Shown here in pieces: positions 32,981-42,207 of a stretch of DNA of 64,000 nucleotides (its first letter is position 1; each line of letters starts with the position of its first letter). Under the pieces are notes generated by a model. That model was not told the DNA's origin. It searched no databases and saw nothing but the letters and a program-made list of their open reading frames with translations. The translations under genes and the position numbers were made by a program. Source of the DNA: Chitinophagales bacterium (GTDB lineage: Bacteria > Bacteroidota > Bacteroidia > Chitinophagales > UBA10324); NCBI GenBank assembly GCA_019694975.1, contig JAIBAY010000002.1, positions 261,252-325,251 on the forward strand, written 5' to 3'.

Positions 32981-34186
32981 ATGAACAAGCTAAAAATTGC
33001 CCTTATACGCGAAGAAAAAATTCCGGTGGACACACGTGTTGCTTTCAGTCCGGTACAGTGCCAATGGCTCATGAATAAATATCCGGGATTGGAAATATTC
33101 GTTCAGCCCTGTGAAAACCGGTGCTATAAAGATGAAGAGTACAGGCGGGAGGAGATAATGGTCCAGGAAGACATTTCCGGTGCCGACCTGCTTATGGGGA
33201 TAAAAGAAGTACCGAAAGAAAAATTAATTCCCGGAAAGAATTACCTTTTTTTTTCGCACACCATAAAAATGCAACCGCACAATCGCGATTTGCTCAAAAG
33301 CATTCTGAAAAATAATATTCGGCTCATAGACTACGAATGCCTTGTTTGGGAGAATGGAGAACGGATTCTTGGCTTCGGTCATTTCGCAGGCGTAGTCGGC
33401 GCACATAATGCCTTTGTCACCTATGGAAAACGTTACGGACTTTTCCATCTCAAACCTGCCTATGCATGTCATAGCTATAAAGAATTGTTGTCAGCTTATG
33501 CGGATATAAAACTGCCACCGGTAAAGATTGCGGTCACCGGCACGGGCCGCGTTGCGAAAGGTGTGTATGAACTGCTGGAAAAACTCAACCTCAGGATGGT
33601 GAGTATTCAGAATTATCTTACCAGGAATTACGATGAACCGGTATATATTGTACTAAACACGGCGCAGCTATATGAAAGCAAAAACGGCAAGCCCTTCAAC
33701 CGGAACGAATTCCACCAGCATCCTGAAAATTACAATTCAGATTTTCTTCCTTTCACCAGGGTGACCGATATTTTTATGAATGCCATTTTCTGGAACCCCA
33801 AAGCACCCGTATTCTTTACCAGGGAAGATATGCGCAGCCGCGATTTCAGGATCAGGGTGATAGCCGATATCACCTGTGATGTGAATGGTTCGGTGCCGGC
33901 TACTATTCGCGATACCACGATCGAAGAACCTGTTTTCGGCTACAATCCGGTTACAGAACAGGAGGAAAAACCCTACCAGTCGCATGTTATTGATGTGATG
34001 GCCGTCAGCAACCTTCCCAATGAACTCCCGCGCGAAGCATCAACGGAGTTCGGCGATAAGCTGATTGAATATGTGGTGGAAGAGCTGCTGCTTGAGAACA
34101 GCGAAATCATCAGCCGCGCCACCATCGCGAAAAACGGACGTCTGACAAATCGTTTTGAATACCTGCAAGATTATGTTGCCGGTTGA
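32981..34186 (+). CDS. NAD(P)-dependent saccharopine/alanine dehydrogenase-like oxidoreductase (Lys1-like)
   Basis: 401 residues from ATG at 32981 (MNKLKIALIREEKIPVDTRV); the 69 codons before it are low-complexity and excluded. The N-terminal part carries the AlaDh/PNT pattern (REEKIPVDTRVAFSP, ADLLMGIKEVP, FSHTIKMQPHN). The Rossmann core follows at about 190 with KIAVTGTGRVAKGVYELLEKL. RVIADITCDVNGSVPAT is typical of the Lys1-like saccharopine dehydrogenase branch. It may catalyse a lysine/2-oxoglutarate reaction, but substrate specificity is not visible. It diverges from the exported protein gene. Confidence 0.8.
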   Translation: MNKLKIALIREEKIPVDTRVAFSPVQCQWLMNKYPGLEIFVQPCENRCYKDEEYRREEIMVQEDISGADLLMGIKEVPKEKLIPGKNYLFFSHTIKMQPHNRDLLKSILKNNIRLIDYECLVWENGERILGFGHFAGVVGAHNAFVTYGKRYGLFHLKPAYACHSYKELLSAYADIKLPPVKIAVTGTGRVAKGVYELLEKLNLRMVSIQNYLTRNYDEPVYIVLNTAQLYESKNGKPFNRNEFHQHPENYNSDFLPFTRVTDIFMNAIFWNPKAPVFFTREDMRSRDFRIRVIADITCDVNGSVPATIRDTTIEEPVFGYNPVTEQEEKPYQSHVIDVMAVSNLPNELPREASTEFGDKLIEYVVEELLLENSEIISRATIAKNGRLTNRFEYLQDYVAG

Positions 34187-34241
34187 AGCGCACCTGTCAG
34201 GTAATTATCTTTAATAACCTGCATTCAATTTCAGCCTCTCC

Positions 34242-34273
34242 AAAAAAAAACGGCGATGAAAACACCGCCGTTC
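34242..34273 (-). terminator. intrinsic terminator of the DUF3078 gene
   Basis: AACGGCG pairs with CGCCGTT around a 10-base loop. On the minus strand it is followed by a run of T residues (nine A residues on the plus strand), 30 bases after the DUF3078 stop. Confidence 0.8.
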
Positions 34274-34302
34274 TGCTCCCTCCCCGGAGACAATCAACAA
34301 TC

Positions 34303-35274
34303 TTATTTCCTCATTTCATCACCAAAATGATAGCTTAATCCAATTCCCAGGCCTTCTTTTATCTGCGTTCTTGGTCCACTCGTTCCTGTTGGCAAACCTG
34401 TTTCCTTATCGAGATCGGTGATAATGATATCATTATCATAAATCAGCGATCCGTAAATATTGGCCGTAAGCCATGAATTAATCTTGAAGTTGAACAGCAG
34501 GTCCCAGTTCACATCAATATTATCACGATTGGCTTTAATCTTATCAGTATAATTATCAAAGAGCGTAACTTTCGTAAAAAGGTTAACATTTTTGGCAAGA
34601 TCCTTTGTGAATGTGGCCACCATTAATGCGCCGAATTCACTCCTTAAGGTCTCGCCCTGCGTGATGATGTTACCTGCTGTATCGTACACCGCCGCTGTAT
34701 TCCCATAGGTACCGAGATCAGCGATCTGTTGATCCGTAACAAAGATGAACTTTCCGGTGGCCGGAGATAAATAGAGTGAGAAATAAGGCACCGGCCGCCA
34801 GTCAATACCTACTGAAGCCAGCAGGTAACCGGGCGCCATAAATTTTGAAACAACATTCGTCAGGTCAGGATAATTGTATCCATTGGCAAACTGACTCTTG
34901 AAATTCAGCAATCCGCTCAGATAAAATTTATTTCCTAACTCATGACCTGCCTTGGTACCAATATCAATCAGGTCTACATTCTTCCGGATCTTTGTATCGT
35001 ACTGGCCCTGGTACGCACCATAGGTAAATAATCCATAGCTGTTCCAATAGTTCTTTCCTTCGAGGTAACTGGCAAACCCGCTGACTATGGCCGTAAGTGA
35101 CATGGAATTTTCACCACCGGCAGCCCAGCTGCTGAGCGCTACCTGGCTGAACTGCAAGGATGCATTTCCGCCAACCCGCCACGCAGTATCTTTTGCGGCA
35201 ACAAGGGAATCCTGTGCCTTTAGCGTAATACCAAGGCATACAAAGGCAATCAAAAAAAGAAGTGTCTTTTTCAT
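34303..35274 (-). CDS. DUF3078 domain-containing outer-membrane protein
   Basis: 323 residues with a signal peptide (cut after LKAQ, residue 20). The family start WRVGGNASLQFSQVALSSWAAGGENS and the ensuing barrel strands (YWNSYGLFTYGAYQ, LSGLLNFKSQFANGYNYPD, WLTANIYGSLIYDND, GIGLSYHFG) are typical of DUF3078. It is a Bacteroidota-specific outer-membrane barrel of unknown function. It has its own terminator and is followed upstream by mscL. Confidence 0.9.
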   Translation of the reverse strand: MKKTLLFLIAFVCLGITLKAQDSLVAAKDTAWRVGGNASLQFSQVALSSWAAGGENSMSLTAIVSGFASYLEGKNYWNSYGLFTYGAYQGQYDTKIRKNVDLIDIGTKAGHELGNKFYLSGLLNFKSQFANGYNYPDLTNVVSKFMAPGYLLASVGIDWRPVPYFSLYLSPATGKFIFVTDQQIADLGTYGNTAAVYDTAGNIITQGETLRSEFGALMVATFTKDLAKNVNLFTKVTLFDNYTDKIKANRDNIDVNWDLLFNFKINSWLTANIYGSLIYDNDIIITDLDKETGLPTGTSGPRTQIKEGLGIGLSYHFGDEMRK

Positions 35275-35313
35275 TATCTGAATTATAGTTGATTACAATG
35301 TGAACAAAAGCTA

Positions 35314-35724
35314 TTATTTTTTAAGCGAGTCGCGGATTTCCATCAGCAGTTTCTCCTGTGAGGATGGTTCAGCCGGTGCAGGCGCAACTTCTTCTGCTTT
35401 CTTCATTTTATTGATGGTTCGCACTACAAGGAAAATAACCCAGGCAATAATTAAGAATTCAATAGCGGTCTGAATGAAGTTTCCATAGGTGATAGCCACT
35501 TCAGGTATTGCGACACCTGCCGCATCCGTTCCTGCTTTGGTGAGCACCAGCTTCAGGTCTTTGAAATTGATGCCTTTTAGCAAATACCCGATTGGCGGCA
35601 TAACGATGTCGTTTACCAGTGAGGACACAATCTTACCAAACGCGCCGCCTATAACGACACCCACTGCAAGATCAATGACATTGCCTTTACTGATGAATTC
35701 TTTGTACTCTTTTAGCATTCCCAT
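35314..35724 (-). CDS. mscL: large-conductance mechanosensitive channel
   Basis: 136 residues. TM1 with FISKGNVIDLAVGVVIGGAFGKIVSSLV, the loop, TM2 with FIQTAIEFLIIAWVIFLVVRTINK, and a charged C-terminal helix ending SQEKLLMEIRDSLKK, all as in MscL. It forms a pentameric inner-membrane pore that opens on hypo-osmotic shock. The start could be Met1 or Met3; the difference is two residues. It lies upstream of the DUF3078 gene in the same direction. Confidence 0.95.
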   Translation of the reverse strand: MGMLKEYKEFISKGNVIDLAVGVVIGGAFGKIVSSLVNDIVMPPIGYLLKGINFKDLKLVLTKAGTDAAGVAIPEVAITYGNFIQTAIEFLIIAWVIFLVVRTINKMKKAEEVAPAPAEPSSQEKLLMEIRDSLKK

Positions 35725-35852
35725 TGTTTGATTTTTTTAAGATTAAAGGTAAGATCGTTAACTGCCGCAAAAATAATTGGATTATGCAGATTACCCTTGT
35801 TGCATGAAGCCAGCATGTATTGTTGCATCAGTCAATAGTTATGAAATCCGCT

Positions 35853-37049
35853 TTACTTCCTGCCCGGATAAACTTCCAGTGCCTTCTTCAGGCATTCAAA
35901 TGCTTTTTGCATCTCATTGTTATTCAACACATAAGCTATCCTAACCTCATCATTCCCTAAACCTTTGGTAGCGTAAAATCCGGTAGCTGGAGCAAGCATT
36001 ACAGTTTCATTATTGTATTCAAATGACTCAAGCAGCCACTGGCAAAATTTGTCGCTGTCGTCAATTGGCAACCTTGCAATAGTATAAAAGGCGCCTCCGG
36101 GATTCGGGCATAAAACACCCGGAATAGCATTCATCTTTTCCACCATAAGGTTTCTACGGCTGATATATTCCGACTTAACATTGGCAAAATAATCAGGGCT
36201 GACTTCAAGTGCTGCCTCAGCAGCAATTTGACCAAAGGTAGGCGGACTCAATCTTGCCTGCGCAAATTTTAACACCGTTTCCGTTACTTTCCTGTTCCTC
36301 GATATCAAATTGCCTACTCTTGCCCCACACATGCTGAATCGCTTGGAAACGGAATCAATCACCACCACATTTTCTTCCAGGCCGGGAATATTCAGGACTG
36401 AAAAATGCTTCTTGCCATCATAACAGAAATCGCGGTACACTTCATCCACAAATAAAAAAAGGTCATGCTCCAGCACGATCTCTTTCAATTGTTCCAGTTC
36501 TTCTTTGGAATATAGATAACCCGTCGGATTATTAGGGTTGCAGATCATGATGGCCTTGGTCTTCGGTGTAATGAGCTTCTCAAATGCCGATATCGGCGGT
36601 AAAGCGAAGCCATTTTCAATGGTGGATGTGATCGGACGGATCACGATGCCGGAAGCAATGGCAAATCCATTATAGTTGGCATAAAATGGTTCAGGAATAA
36701 TGATCTCATCTCCTTCATCCAAAGTCGACATCATGCCAAAGGTGATCGCTTCAGAACCACCGGTTGTAATGAGCAAGTCGGCCAGCCCGATATGTATATC
36801 ATACCGACGATAATAATCAGCAAGTTTTCGACGGTAACCTTCAATGCCAGCGGAATGACTGTATTCCAATACCCTGAAATTGATATTCTTCATCGCTTCA
36901 AAAACCTGTGGCGGTGTTTCTATATCCGGTTGTCCTATATTCAGATGATAAACCTTCCGGCCCTGTTGCTTGGCCTTTTCCGCATAGGGAACAAGTTTGC
37001 GGATAGGTGATGCAGGCATGATACGGCCTTTCTGTGAAATGTATGGCAT
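35853..37049 (-). CDS. PLP-dependent aminotransferase (class I/II, aspartate aminotransferase-like)
   Basis: 398 residues from ATG at 37049 (MPYISQKGRIMPASPIRKL); the frame extends 41 codons upstream without family similarity. The fold I pattern is complete: YHLNIGQPDIETPP, MICNPNNPTGYLY, FVDEVYRDFCY, the PLP-lysine in SVSKRFSMCGARVG and the terminal VRIAYVLNN with the substrate-binding Arg. It transfers amino groups between an amino acid and a 2-oxo acid in the cytoplasm; the substrate is probably aspartate or an aromatic acid but not certain. Confidence 0.9.
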   Translation of the reverse strand: MPYISQKGRIMPASPIRKLVPYAEKAKQQGRKVYHLNIGQPDIETPPQVFEAMKNINFRVLEYSHSAGIEGYRRKLADYYRRYDIHIGLADLLITTGGSEAITFGMMSTLDEGDEIIIPEPFYANYNGFAIASGIVIRPITSTIENGFALPPISAFEKLITPKTKAIMICNPNNPTGYLYSKEELEQLKEIVLEHDLFLFVDEVYRDFCYDGKKHFSVLNIPGLEENVVVIDSVSKRFSMCGARVGNLISRNRKVTETVLKFAQARLSPPTFGQIAAEAALEVSPDYFANVKSEYISRRNLMVEKMNAIPGVLCPNPGGAFYTIARLPIDDSDKFCQWLLESFEYNNETVMLAPATGFYATKGLGNDEVRIAYVLNNNEMQKAFECLKKALEVYPGRK

Positions 37050-37275
37050 AACGTGATAATCCGATTTGCCATAAAAGTAAAAAGAACCTGAGAGCTGAGC
37101 AATGTATAAGATGAAGATACTGATATCCTGATCAACTGAACGGCATTTAGACTGCAAAAAATTAATAAACACAGCAGTCCGAAACTGTTACCGGTGCATG
37201 CCTGAAACATCTTCCACACGAAATTAACCCAGCACTATATGGAATAGATCTTCATGCAATCTTTGCTGTCTGTCC

Positions 37276-39477
37276 TTACGCTGACTTGACTAATTTCTTA
37301 ACCAGTATTGTACCATCGGAAAAGGTAGCGTAGAGTAAATATAAACCATTCGGGTAGTTGCTTCCGAGGTTCAGCGTTGCATCTTCAGGATTTATCCAGG
37401 ATTCAATTTCAGATCCCTGTAAGTCCGAAACCCAAATACTTACAGGTGCATCGGAAAATGAGATAATAAACTCCCCTGCTGAAGGATTTGGATAAATAAC
37501 CAATGACTTATTGCCGGTTGTTTCTGAACCATTCAGTTTTAAACAATCTGTAAATCCACTTTTTTCAATCACCGGCAACTCATTGGGCACATTGGTGGAA
37601 CAGTTGGTATAACTATGAAAAAAAGAACCGTCAGGATAACGCAGGCGAAGGCCAATGGTGTAGCTGTTACCGGCCGAAGCATTGATAGCTTCCGATGTAA
37701 TCAGATCTTTCAATGTTATCGTTTTTGCACTTCCGGCACCGATGAAGTTATTTCCTAACTCATTTTCAAAATTGAAGTAGATATAATTATCACCGGATAT
37801 TGCGTAAGGCCCCTGTTTGTTCATTTTCTTGAAATTGATGAGGTTATTTCCCGGATCTCCCTCTTTGAAGATGAATGGCTGCACCTGGAAACTCGTGATT
37901 GCAGCGCCACCCACAGGATTGAGGTTGGCAATGGTAACCTGAACATCAATTATTTTCCCCATGCAGGTGCTCAGGTTAATCGATGCCGCGTCAGCAGACC
38001 AGTTGATATCCTCATCAAATACAGCCTGGCAATTGTCGCCGCAAAAAGCAAGACTCTTAATGAACAATGTTGTTTGCGTTGCAATAAATGACCTGGTCAA
38101 TCCATCACCGTCGAAAGTATGGTCAGCGCCTGCTTCGCCGAACAGCGCGGCACATACCCCTTTGTTTTGTAGTCGCTGATAAATTTTCCTGGAACCAAAT
38201 AAGAAGCCCTTCGACGGAAAAGGATTATTGCCGGTGCAGGTAAATGGCCTGCATCCCTGGTTGTCGAGATCTGAATAATTAATCAACTCGGTGCTGCCTT
38301 CATAGGTTGACTGATAACGGTGATAATACGGAACCGTTGCATCAATGATTCCATGAAAAGCAATCATCGGTATTTTGTCGGCCTTACTGTTTGCCACATA
38401 CTTTGCATTCAGGTTAAACGGTTCTTCCGCACATCCAAAACACCCTTCATCATTCTCAGGGCAAACAGGTACCGTGCAGTGTTGAAGATAATGCTCGGGC
38501 ACACCGCCTTTCACATTAATAACCGCTTTTATTTTATCCACCGGTGCTGCAAGGTAGTTGCTGTTCGAAGCAGGAAAAAAGAAATCAACCTTACAGGCAG
38601 CACCGCTGCTTTCCTGTTCATCGAATATAAAATCATATCCTGCTGTCATGCCGCCACAGGTATAAGTGCTGCTGGTTCCGCAAGAGAAAGACAATGGACT
38701 CAATGCATTTTCATTGTTTATCGATTCATCAATATCGCAGGCATCATAATACACAGTTGTTAATGCAGTTACTGCTCCGGCACTTTCACCACCGATAATC
38801 ATCCTGTTTACATCAATAAATGGCAGATAGAGAAACTTAGCCGCTCCGTTCAGATCGTAATGGTAATCACCGTTCAAATTGGTAAATTTTGAACCGATTG
38901 CCTTTACGGTGCGCATCGCAACCCTGCAATCCTGAATAGCCCTGAAAAGCGCCTGGTTAGCACTCGCATCTCCGCCGCAGATATTGGTGCTGTCATTCAA
39001 TCTTCCGGTCCTGTAATTAAATGTGGCCACCACAAAACCTTTGGCAGCAAACCTCGTTGCCAGCTCAGATAGTTTCTCTTTGTTGGTGTTCAGAAAACCT
39101 CCGCCATTCATATAAACTATGACAGGATACTTCTTCGATCCCGTATAAAAATTTTTGGGGAAGTAGAGATCAATAAAAAATGTCTTGTCTGATGCCGCAT
39201 CATACATTTTATCCGGTCCGTATACGGCCATCGGAATATCTTTAATAATGAACAGGTTCGTAGCGGCCGCATTCTCAAATGCTGGTCCCGGGAAAACACT
39301 TACAAAATCTTCACTGATCACATTACTGTCGCGCACGAGGTACCAGTCATCACCCGTCAGGCAATTGCCTCCATTGCATACCAGGCCAGTACATTGCGCC
39401 TGCACCAGCTGCCAGTTACCATGAAGCAAGACGGCTGCCAGTAAAATAATGCTGAATCGGTCAGACAAAAATTTCAT
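37276..39477 (-). CDS. secreted alpha/beta-hydrolase (carboxylesterase-like) with T9SS sorting domain
   Basis: 733 residues. After the signal peptide (to VQAQ) an esterase domain spans about 95-470: FIDLYFPKNF, YPVIVYMNGGGFLNTN (oxyanion HGGG-like loop), the nucleophile in GGESAGAVTAL, and a final AGADHTFDGDG with the catalytic His. It is interrupted by cysteine-rich loops. A beta-sandwich (500-640) follows, then a T9SS domain (SLVIYPNPSAGEF to VKKLVKSA). It is likely exported and attached on the surface to cleave esters. The substrate is unknown. Confidence 0.85.
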   Translation of the reverse strand: MKFLSDRFSIILLAAVLLHGNWQLVQAQCTGLVCNGGNCLTGDDWYLVRDSNVISEDFVSVFPGPAFENAAATNLFIIKDIPMAVYGPDKMYDAASDKTFFIDLYFPKNFYTGSKKYPVIVYMNGGGFLNTNKEKLSELATRFAAKGFVVATFNYRTGRLNDSTNICGGDASANQALFRAIQDCRVAMRTVKAIGSKFTNLNGDYHYDLNGAAKFLYLPFIDVNRMIIGGESAGAVTALTTVYYDACDIDESINNENALSPLSFSCGTSSTYTCGGMTAGYDFIFDEQESSGAACKVDFFFPASNSNYLAAPVDKIKAVINVKGGVPEHYLQHCTVPVCPENDEGCFGCAEEPFNLNAKYVANSKADKIPMIAFHGIIDATVPYYHRYQSTYEGSTELINYSDLDNQGCRPFTCTGNNPFPSKGFLFGSRKIYQRLQNKGVCAALFGEAGADHTFDGDGLTRSFIATQTTLFIKSLAFCGDNCQAVFDEDINWSADAASINLSTCMGKIIDVQVTIANLNPVGGAAITSFQVQPFIFKEGDPGNNLINFKKMNKQGPYAISGDNYIYFNFENELGNNFIGAGSAKTITLKDLITSEAINASAGNSYTIGLRLRYPDGSFFHSYTNCSTNVPNELPVIEKSGFTDCLKLNGSETTGNKSLVIYPNPSAGEFIISFSDAPVSIWVSDLQGSEIESWINPEDATLNLGSNYPNGLYLLYATFSDGTILVKKLVKSA

Positions 39478-39776
39478 GACTGCAATTTACCCGAAAAAAC
39501 AAACACGAAAAGGCAGGCGCTTACGGTCTTTCAATTAGGGCTAACCTGGTTCCATTTCGTATTATTCACCGGACATCCTAAAAACCTGGTATTGCCTTGT
39601 TGTCACGAGCTGCCTGTGGCGGCAGCTGGTTTTCTGCTTTACAGCGGTCCTGCCAATAGCTTCTGGATTATTCTGCTGTTGATTATCTGACAGTAGAAAA
39701 AACGACCGAAAAATGAATTTTCATATTTGAATTCTGCCAAGATCCAAGCCATCATTTTAAAAAGCCGGATTCACTA
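39478..39776. other. intergenic stretch upstream of the tRNA genes
   Basis: About 300 bases without a supported gene. AGCTGCC at about 39609 pairs with GGCAGCT across a six-base loop but lacks a T-tract. Confidence 0.45.
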
Positions 39777-39809
39777 TTTGTTTTTACCTTATTGATTTGT
39801 TTATATTTG
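39777..39809 (+). promoter_or_regulatory. predicted promoter of the tRNA-Gly gene
   Basis: TTTG at 39777-39780 and TATATTTG at 39802-39809, both perfect matches, 21 bases apart. The mature tRNA begins 80 bases downstream. Confidence 0.5.
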
Positions 39810-39888
39810 CGCTCCGTTCGGCCATTGAACTGGCAGCACGAAGGTTCAATTGTAGTTCGTAACCGTTGAATTAAGGTTCTTTTTATAA

Positions 39889-39961
39889 GCGGGAGTAGCT
39901 CAGTTGGTAGAGCACAACCTTGCCAAGGTTGGGGTCGCGAGTTCGAGTCTCGTCTCCCGCT
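39889..39961 (+). tRNA. tRNA-Gly (GCC anticodon)
   Basis: 73 nt forming a full cloverleaf: acceptor GCGGGAG/CTCCCGC, D arm GCTCAGTTGGTAGAGC, anticodon arm ACCTTGCCAAGGT with GCC in the loop, T arm GCGAGTTCGAGTCTCGT. Discriminator T; CCA is not encoded. Confidence 0.95.
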
Positions 39962-40099
39962 CATTGAAAGTGTAACAGCATATAGAAAATAGTTATTGAA
40001 TCAGGTTCAATAGACGGTATTGCATCTTTCGCATTTTGTTCATTGTTTCAATAGATATCCACTGATTTCAATCACTAATAACCGCTTGATTTTCTCTTT

Positions 40100-40185
40100 G
40101 CCCTGGTGGTGGAACTGGTAGACACGCAGGACTTAAAATCCTGTCGCCCGCAACGGCGGTGCGGGTTCGATTCCCGCCTGGGGCA
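40100..40185 (+). tRNA. tRNA-Leu (TAA anticodon)
   Basis: 86 nt with acceptor GCCCTGG/CTGGGGC, anticodon arm CAGGACTTAAAATCCTG with TAA, a long variable arm (TCGCCCGCAACGGCGG) as in class II tRNAs, and T arm GCGGGTTCGATTCCCGC. Discriminator A. It follows tRNA-Gly by 138 bases and is probably on the same transcript. Confidence 0.95.
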
Positions 40186-40495
40186 CTCCTCCTTCAAATT
40201 ATCCAAAAACCAAAATTAATTCTTGAACAGTCTCATCATCATGAGACGTAATGCGTTTATGTTTTCCGGGAAGCAAGCATACAAGCAGCTTAGTTGAAAC
40301 CTGTATTTTACAGCAGCATCTCTGTTGTGAGCGCCGGCGTAAACAAACGAATACATGCAGCAATACCGGTGATTCACTACTTATGATCAATAAACCATCA
40401 ACGGCGAATCTGACTTAAATAAGATTATTTAGAAAACGTTGTAACCTTTTACCTGATCATGTTTCTACTTAACAACGCTACTCTTTCCGGCCCGG
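40186..40495. other. intergenic gap after the tRNA genes
   Basis: About 310 bases leading to the sigma factor gene. A short minus-strand frame has no domain. It should contain the sigma gene's promoter but I see no consensus box, which would fit control by an alternative sigma. Confidence 0.4.
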
Positions 40496-41044
40496 ATGAC
40501 TGCTGAAAACCAACAGGATTTTTTAACCCGTTATCAACCGCTGCACGAACGATTCACCCGTTATTGCAGCAGTAATGCCTATGGGCTGATGGAAACTGAA
40601 GACCTGGTACAGGATACCATCCTGGCCACGCTGCAGCACTATGACCGGATAAAGGACAAGGATAAATTACTGCCTTACATGATTGGCATCGCCAATAACA
40701 TGGTCAGAAACCTGCTGCGGCGTCAGAAATTCAAAGCAGCCTATGACGAAAAAACGGCTTTAAGACTGGAGAGCAAGTTCGGCAGCCCTGAAGTGGCGAT
40801 GGATGTTCACTATCTCTACAAAGCATTGAATCAATTGTCACTAAAAGAAAAAGAAGCTGTCATACTATTTGAAGTCAATGGATTCAGCATCCGCGAAATC
40901 AGTGAAATACAAGGTAGCAGTGAGGGCGCCATTAAAACGAGGCTGAGCCGTGCCCGTCAAAAGCTGAAAGAATTGCTCAATGATGAAAGGCCGGCCTTAC
41001 CATCAGCTGCTGCAACAAAAATGCTTTTCACCATTTGCCTGTAA
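40496..41044 (+). CDS. ECF-type RNA polymerase sigma factor
   Basis: 182 residues. Region 2 (about 20-80) includes GLMETEDLVQDTILATLQHYDRI and LLPYMIGIANNMVRNLLRRQKF. Region 4 (about 118-170) has LSLKEKEAVILFEVNGFSIREISEI followed by SEGAIKTRLSRARQKLKELL. It directs RNA polymerase to a small stress or surface regulon. The next gene starts four bases after the stop and encodes a single-pass membrane protein, the usual place of an anti-sigma factor. Confidence 0.92.
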   Translation: MTAENQQDFLTRYQPLHERFTRYCSSNAYGLMETEDLVQDTILATLQHYDRIKDKDKLLPYMIGIANNMVRNLLRRQKFKAAYDEKTALRLESKFGSPEVAMDVHYLYKALNQLSLKEKEAVILFEVNGFSIREISEIQGSSEGAIKTRLSRARQKLKELLNDERPALPSAAATKMLFTICL

Positions 41045-41048
41045 ACGC

Positions 41049-41852
41049 ATGCATAAAACCGAAATTGATAAAACCTTCACTGCTGTCAGGCAAGCACCGC
41101 TTGAGATGGATTTTGAACAAATCCGGCAATTTGTAAAGCAACAACCGGCAGGAAATACCAGCAACGGATTGAACCTGCATAATTGGTTAAAGTATACCAA
41201 CATTATGATTGCTGCGGCACTCATTTCCGGACTGATTGCTGCCCTCCTGCTTATCGTTCAACCGTCACCCAAACCAAAACCGTTGACTTCTTCGCCTGCT
41301 GCCACCACGCATTATCAGCCCGATGTTCAACCGCATCCTAAAATTGAAACTGCCCCCGTTGTTATCAAAAACGCTCCTCGTAAAAAAGACTCCGTCATCG
41401 TTCCGGAATACAAACCGGTTATCCTCGCAGATGTAAAAAAAGCGGCTTCTATGTTGCATCCGTCAGCTGCAACTAAGGAGACTGCCGCCAAGCCTTCCGG
41501 TCAGCCGTCGGAAAATAAAGCAACCAGTGTGCGGCAGGATTCCGACACCACACCGAAGCGCATCCGCACTTATACCTCCAATTACTGCACTTTCGATGGC
41601 GAAGACGAATGGATCAGGGCTTTTCTGAAAGCGCTGATCAGCGAAAATATCATTAAAGATTCCGTGAATCTTCATTTTACCTTTTCACTTACCTCCTTTG
41701 AGGTGAATGGTGAAGCACTCAGCCCTGAAACGGTAATACGTTTCAATGAACTGTATTCCGGCATCACCCATCATTCACTAAATGACAAGTCACTGATATC
41801 ACTCAGTGTTGGCGGAAGCAGCTGTACACTATCTAAAGTGATTGATGATTGA
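41049..41852 (+). CDS. single-pass membrane protein, putative anti-sigma partner
   Basis: 267 residues from ATG at 41049. A cytoplasmic N-terminus of about 48 residues (MHKTEIDKTFTAVRQAPLEMDFEQI), one membrane helix (about 55-75, IMIAAALISGLIAALLLIV), a long Pro/Lys/Thr-rich linker and a compact C-terminal domain (about 185-265, FDGEDEWIRAFLKALISENI to SSCTLSKVIDD). No zinc anti-sigma motif (HxxxCxxC) is present. Its position right after the ECF sigma gene suggests it holds the sigma at the membrane; this is inference. Confidence 0.65.
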   Translation: MHKTEIDKTFTAVRQAPLEMDFEQIRQFVKQQPAGNTSNGLNLHNWLKYTNIMIAAALISGLIAALLLIVQPSPKPKPLTSSPAATTHYQPDVQPHPKIETAPVVIKNAPRKKDSVIVPEYKPVILADVKKAASMLHPSAATKETAAKPSGQPSENKATSVRQDSDTTPKRIRTYTSNYCTFDGEDEWIRAFLKALISENIIKDSVNLHFTFSLTSFEVNGEALSPETVIRFNELYSGITHHSLNDKSLISLSVGGSSCTLSKVIDD

Positions 41853-42207
41853 TGAAGTTTGTTGATGTGTGAGTTTTCCAGGCGATTGGCATAAATGGGA
41901 CTGTCAGCTTACAGATCAAGGCTGAAATTAAATTGAGTTTCAGGTTAGCCTGGCACAGTGATAAATTCAGTAAGGTCATATTTATTCTATACACAGTTGG
42001 AAACCCCGAATCACTTTGTATTGCTATACAATGCCAAATCCAGCTTCTGAGATATTAATCTGTTTATACTAATGATCCAGATGTGTCTTCCAAATCGTCT
42101 TTGCACGGTCGGCTGATCACTTGTTTCCGGCATTCAAAATTCATTGTTTAATCCACTTTCCTCCGTAAAAAATTCGTACTTCGCACTCAACACTGCGTAT
42201 CATTCCC
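41853..42207. other. intergenic gap, no gene seen
   Basis: About 355 bases before the CNNM/CBS gene. Only short frames; no clear repeat, hairpin or promoter box. Confidence 0.45.
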
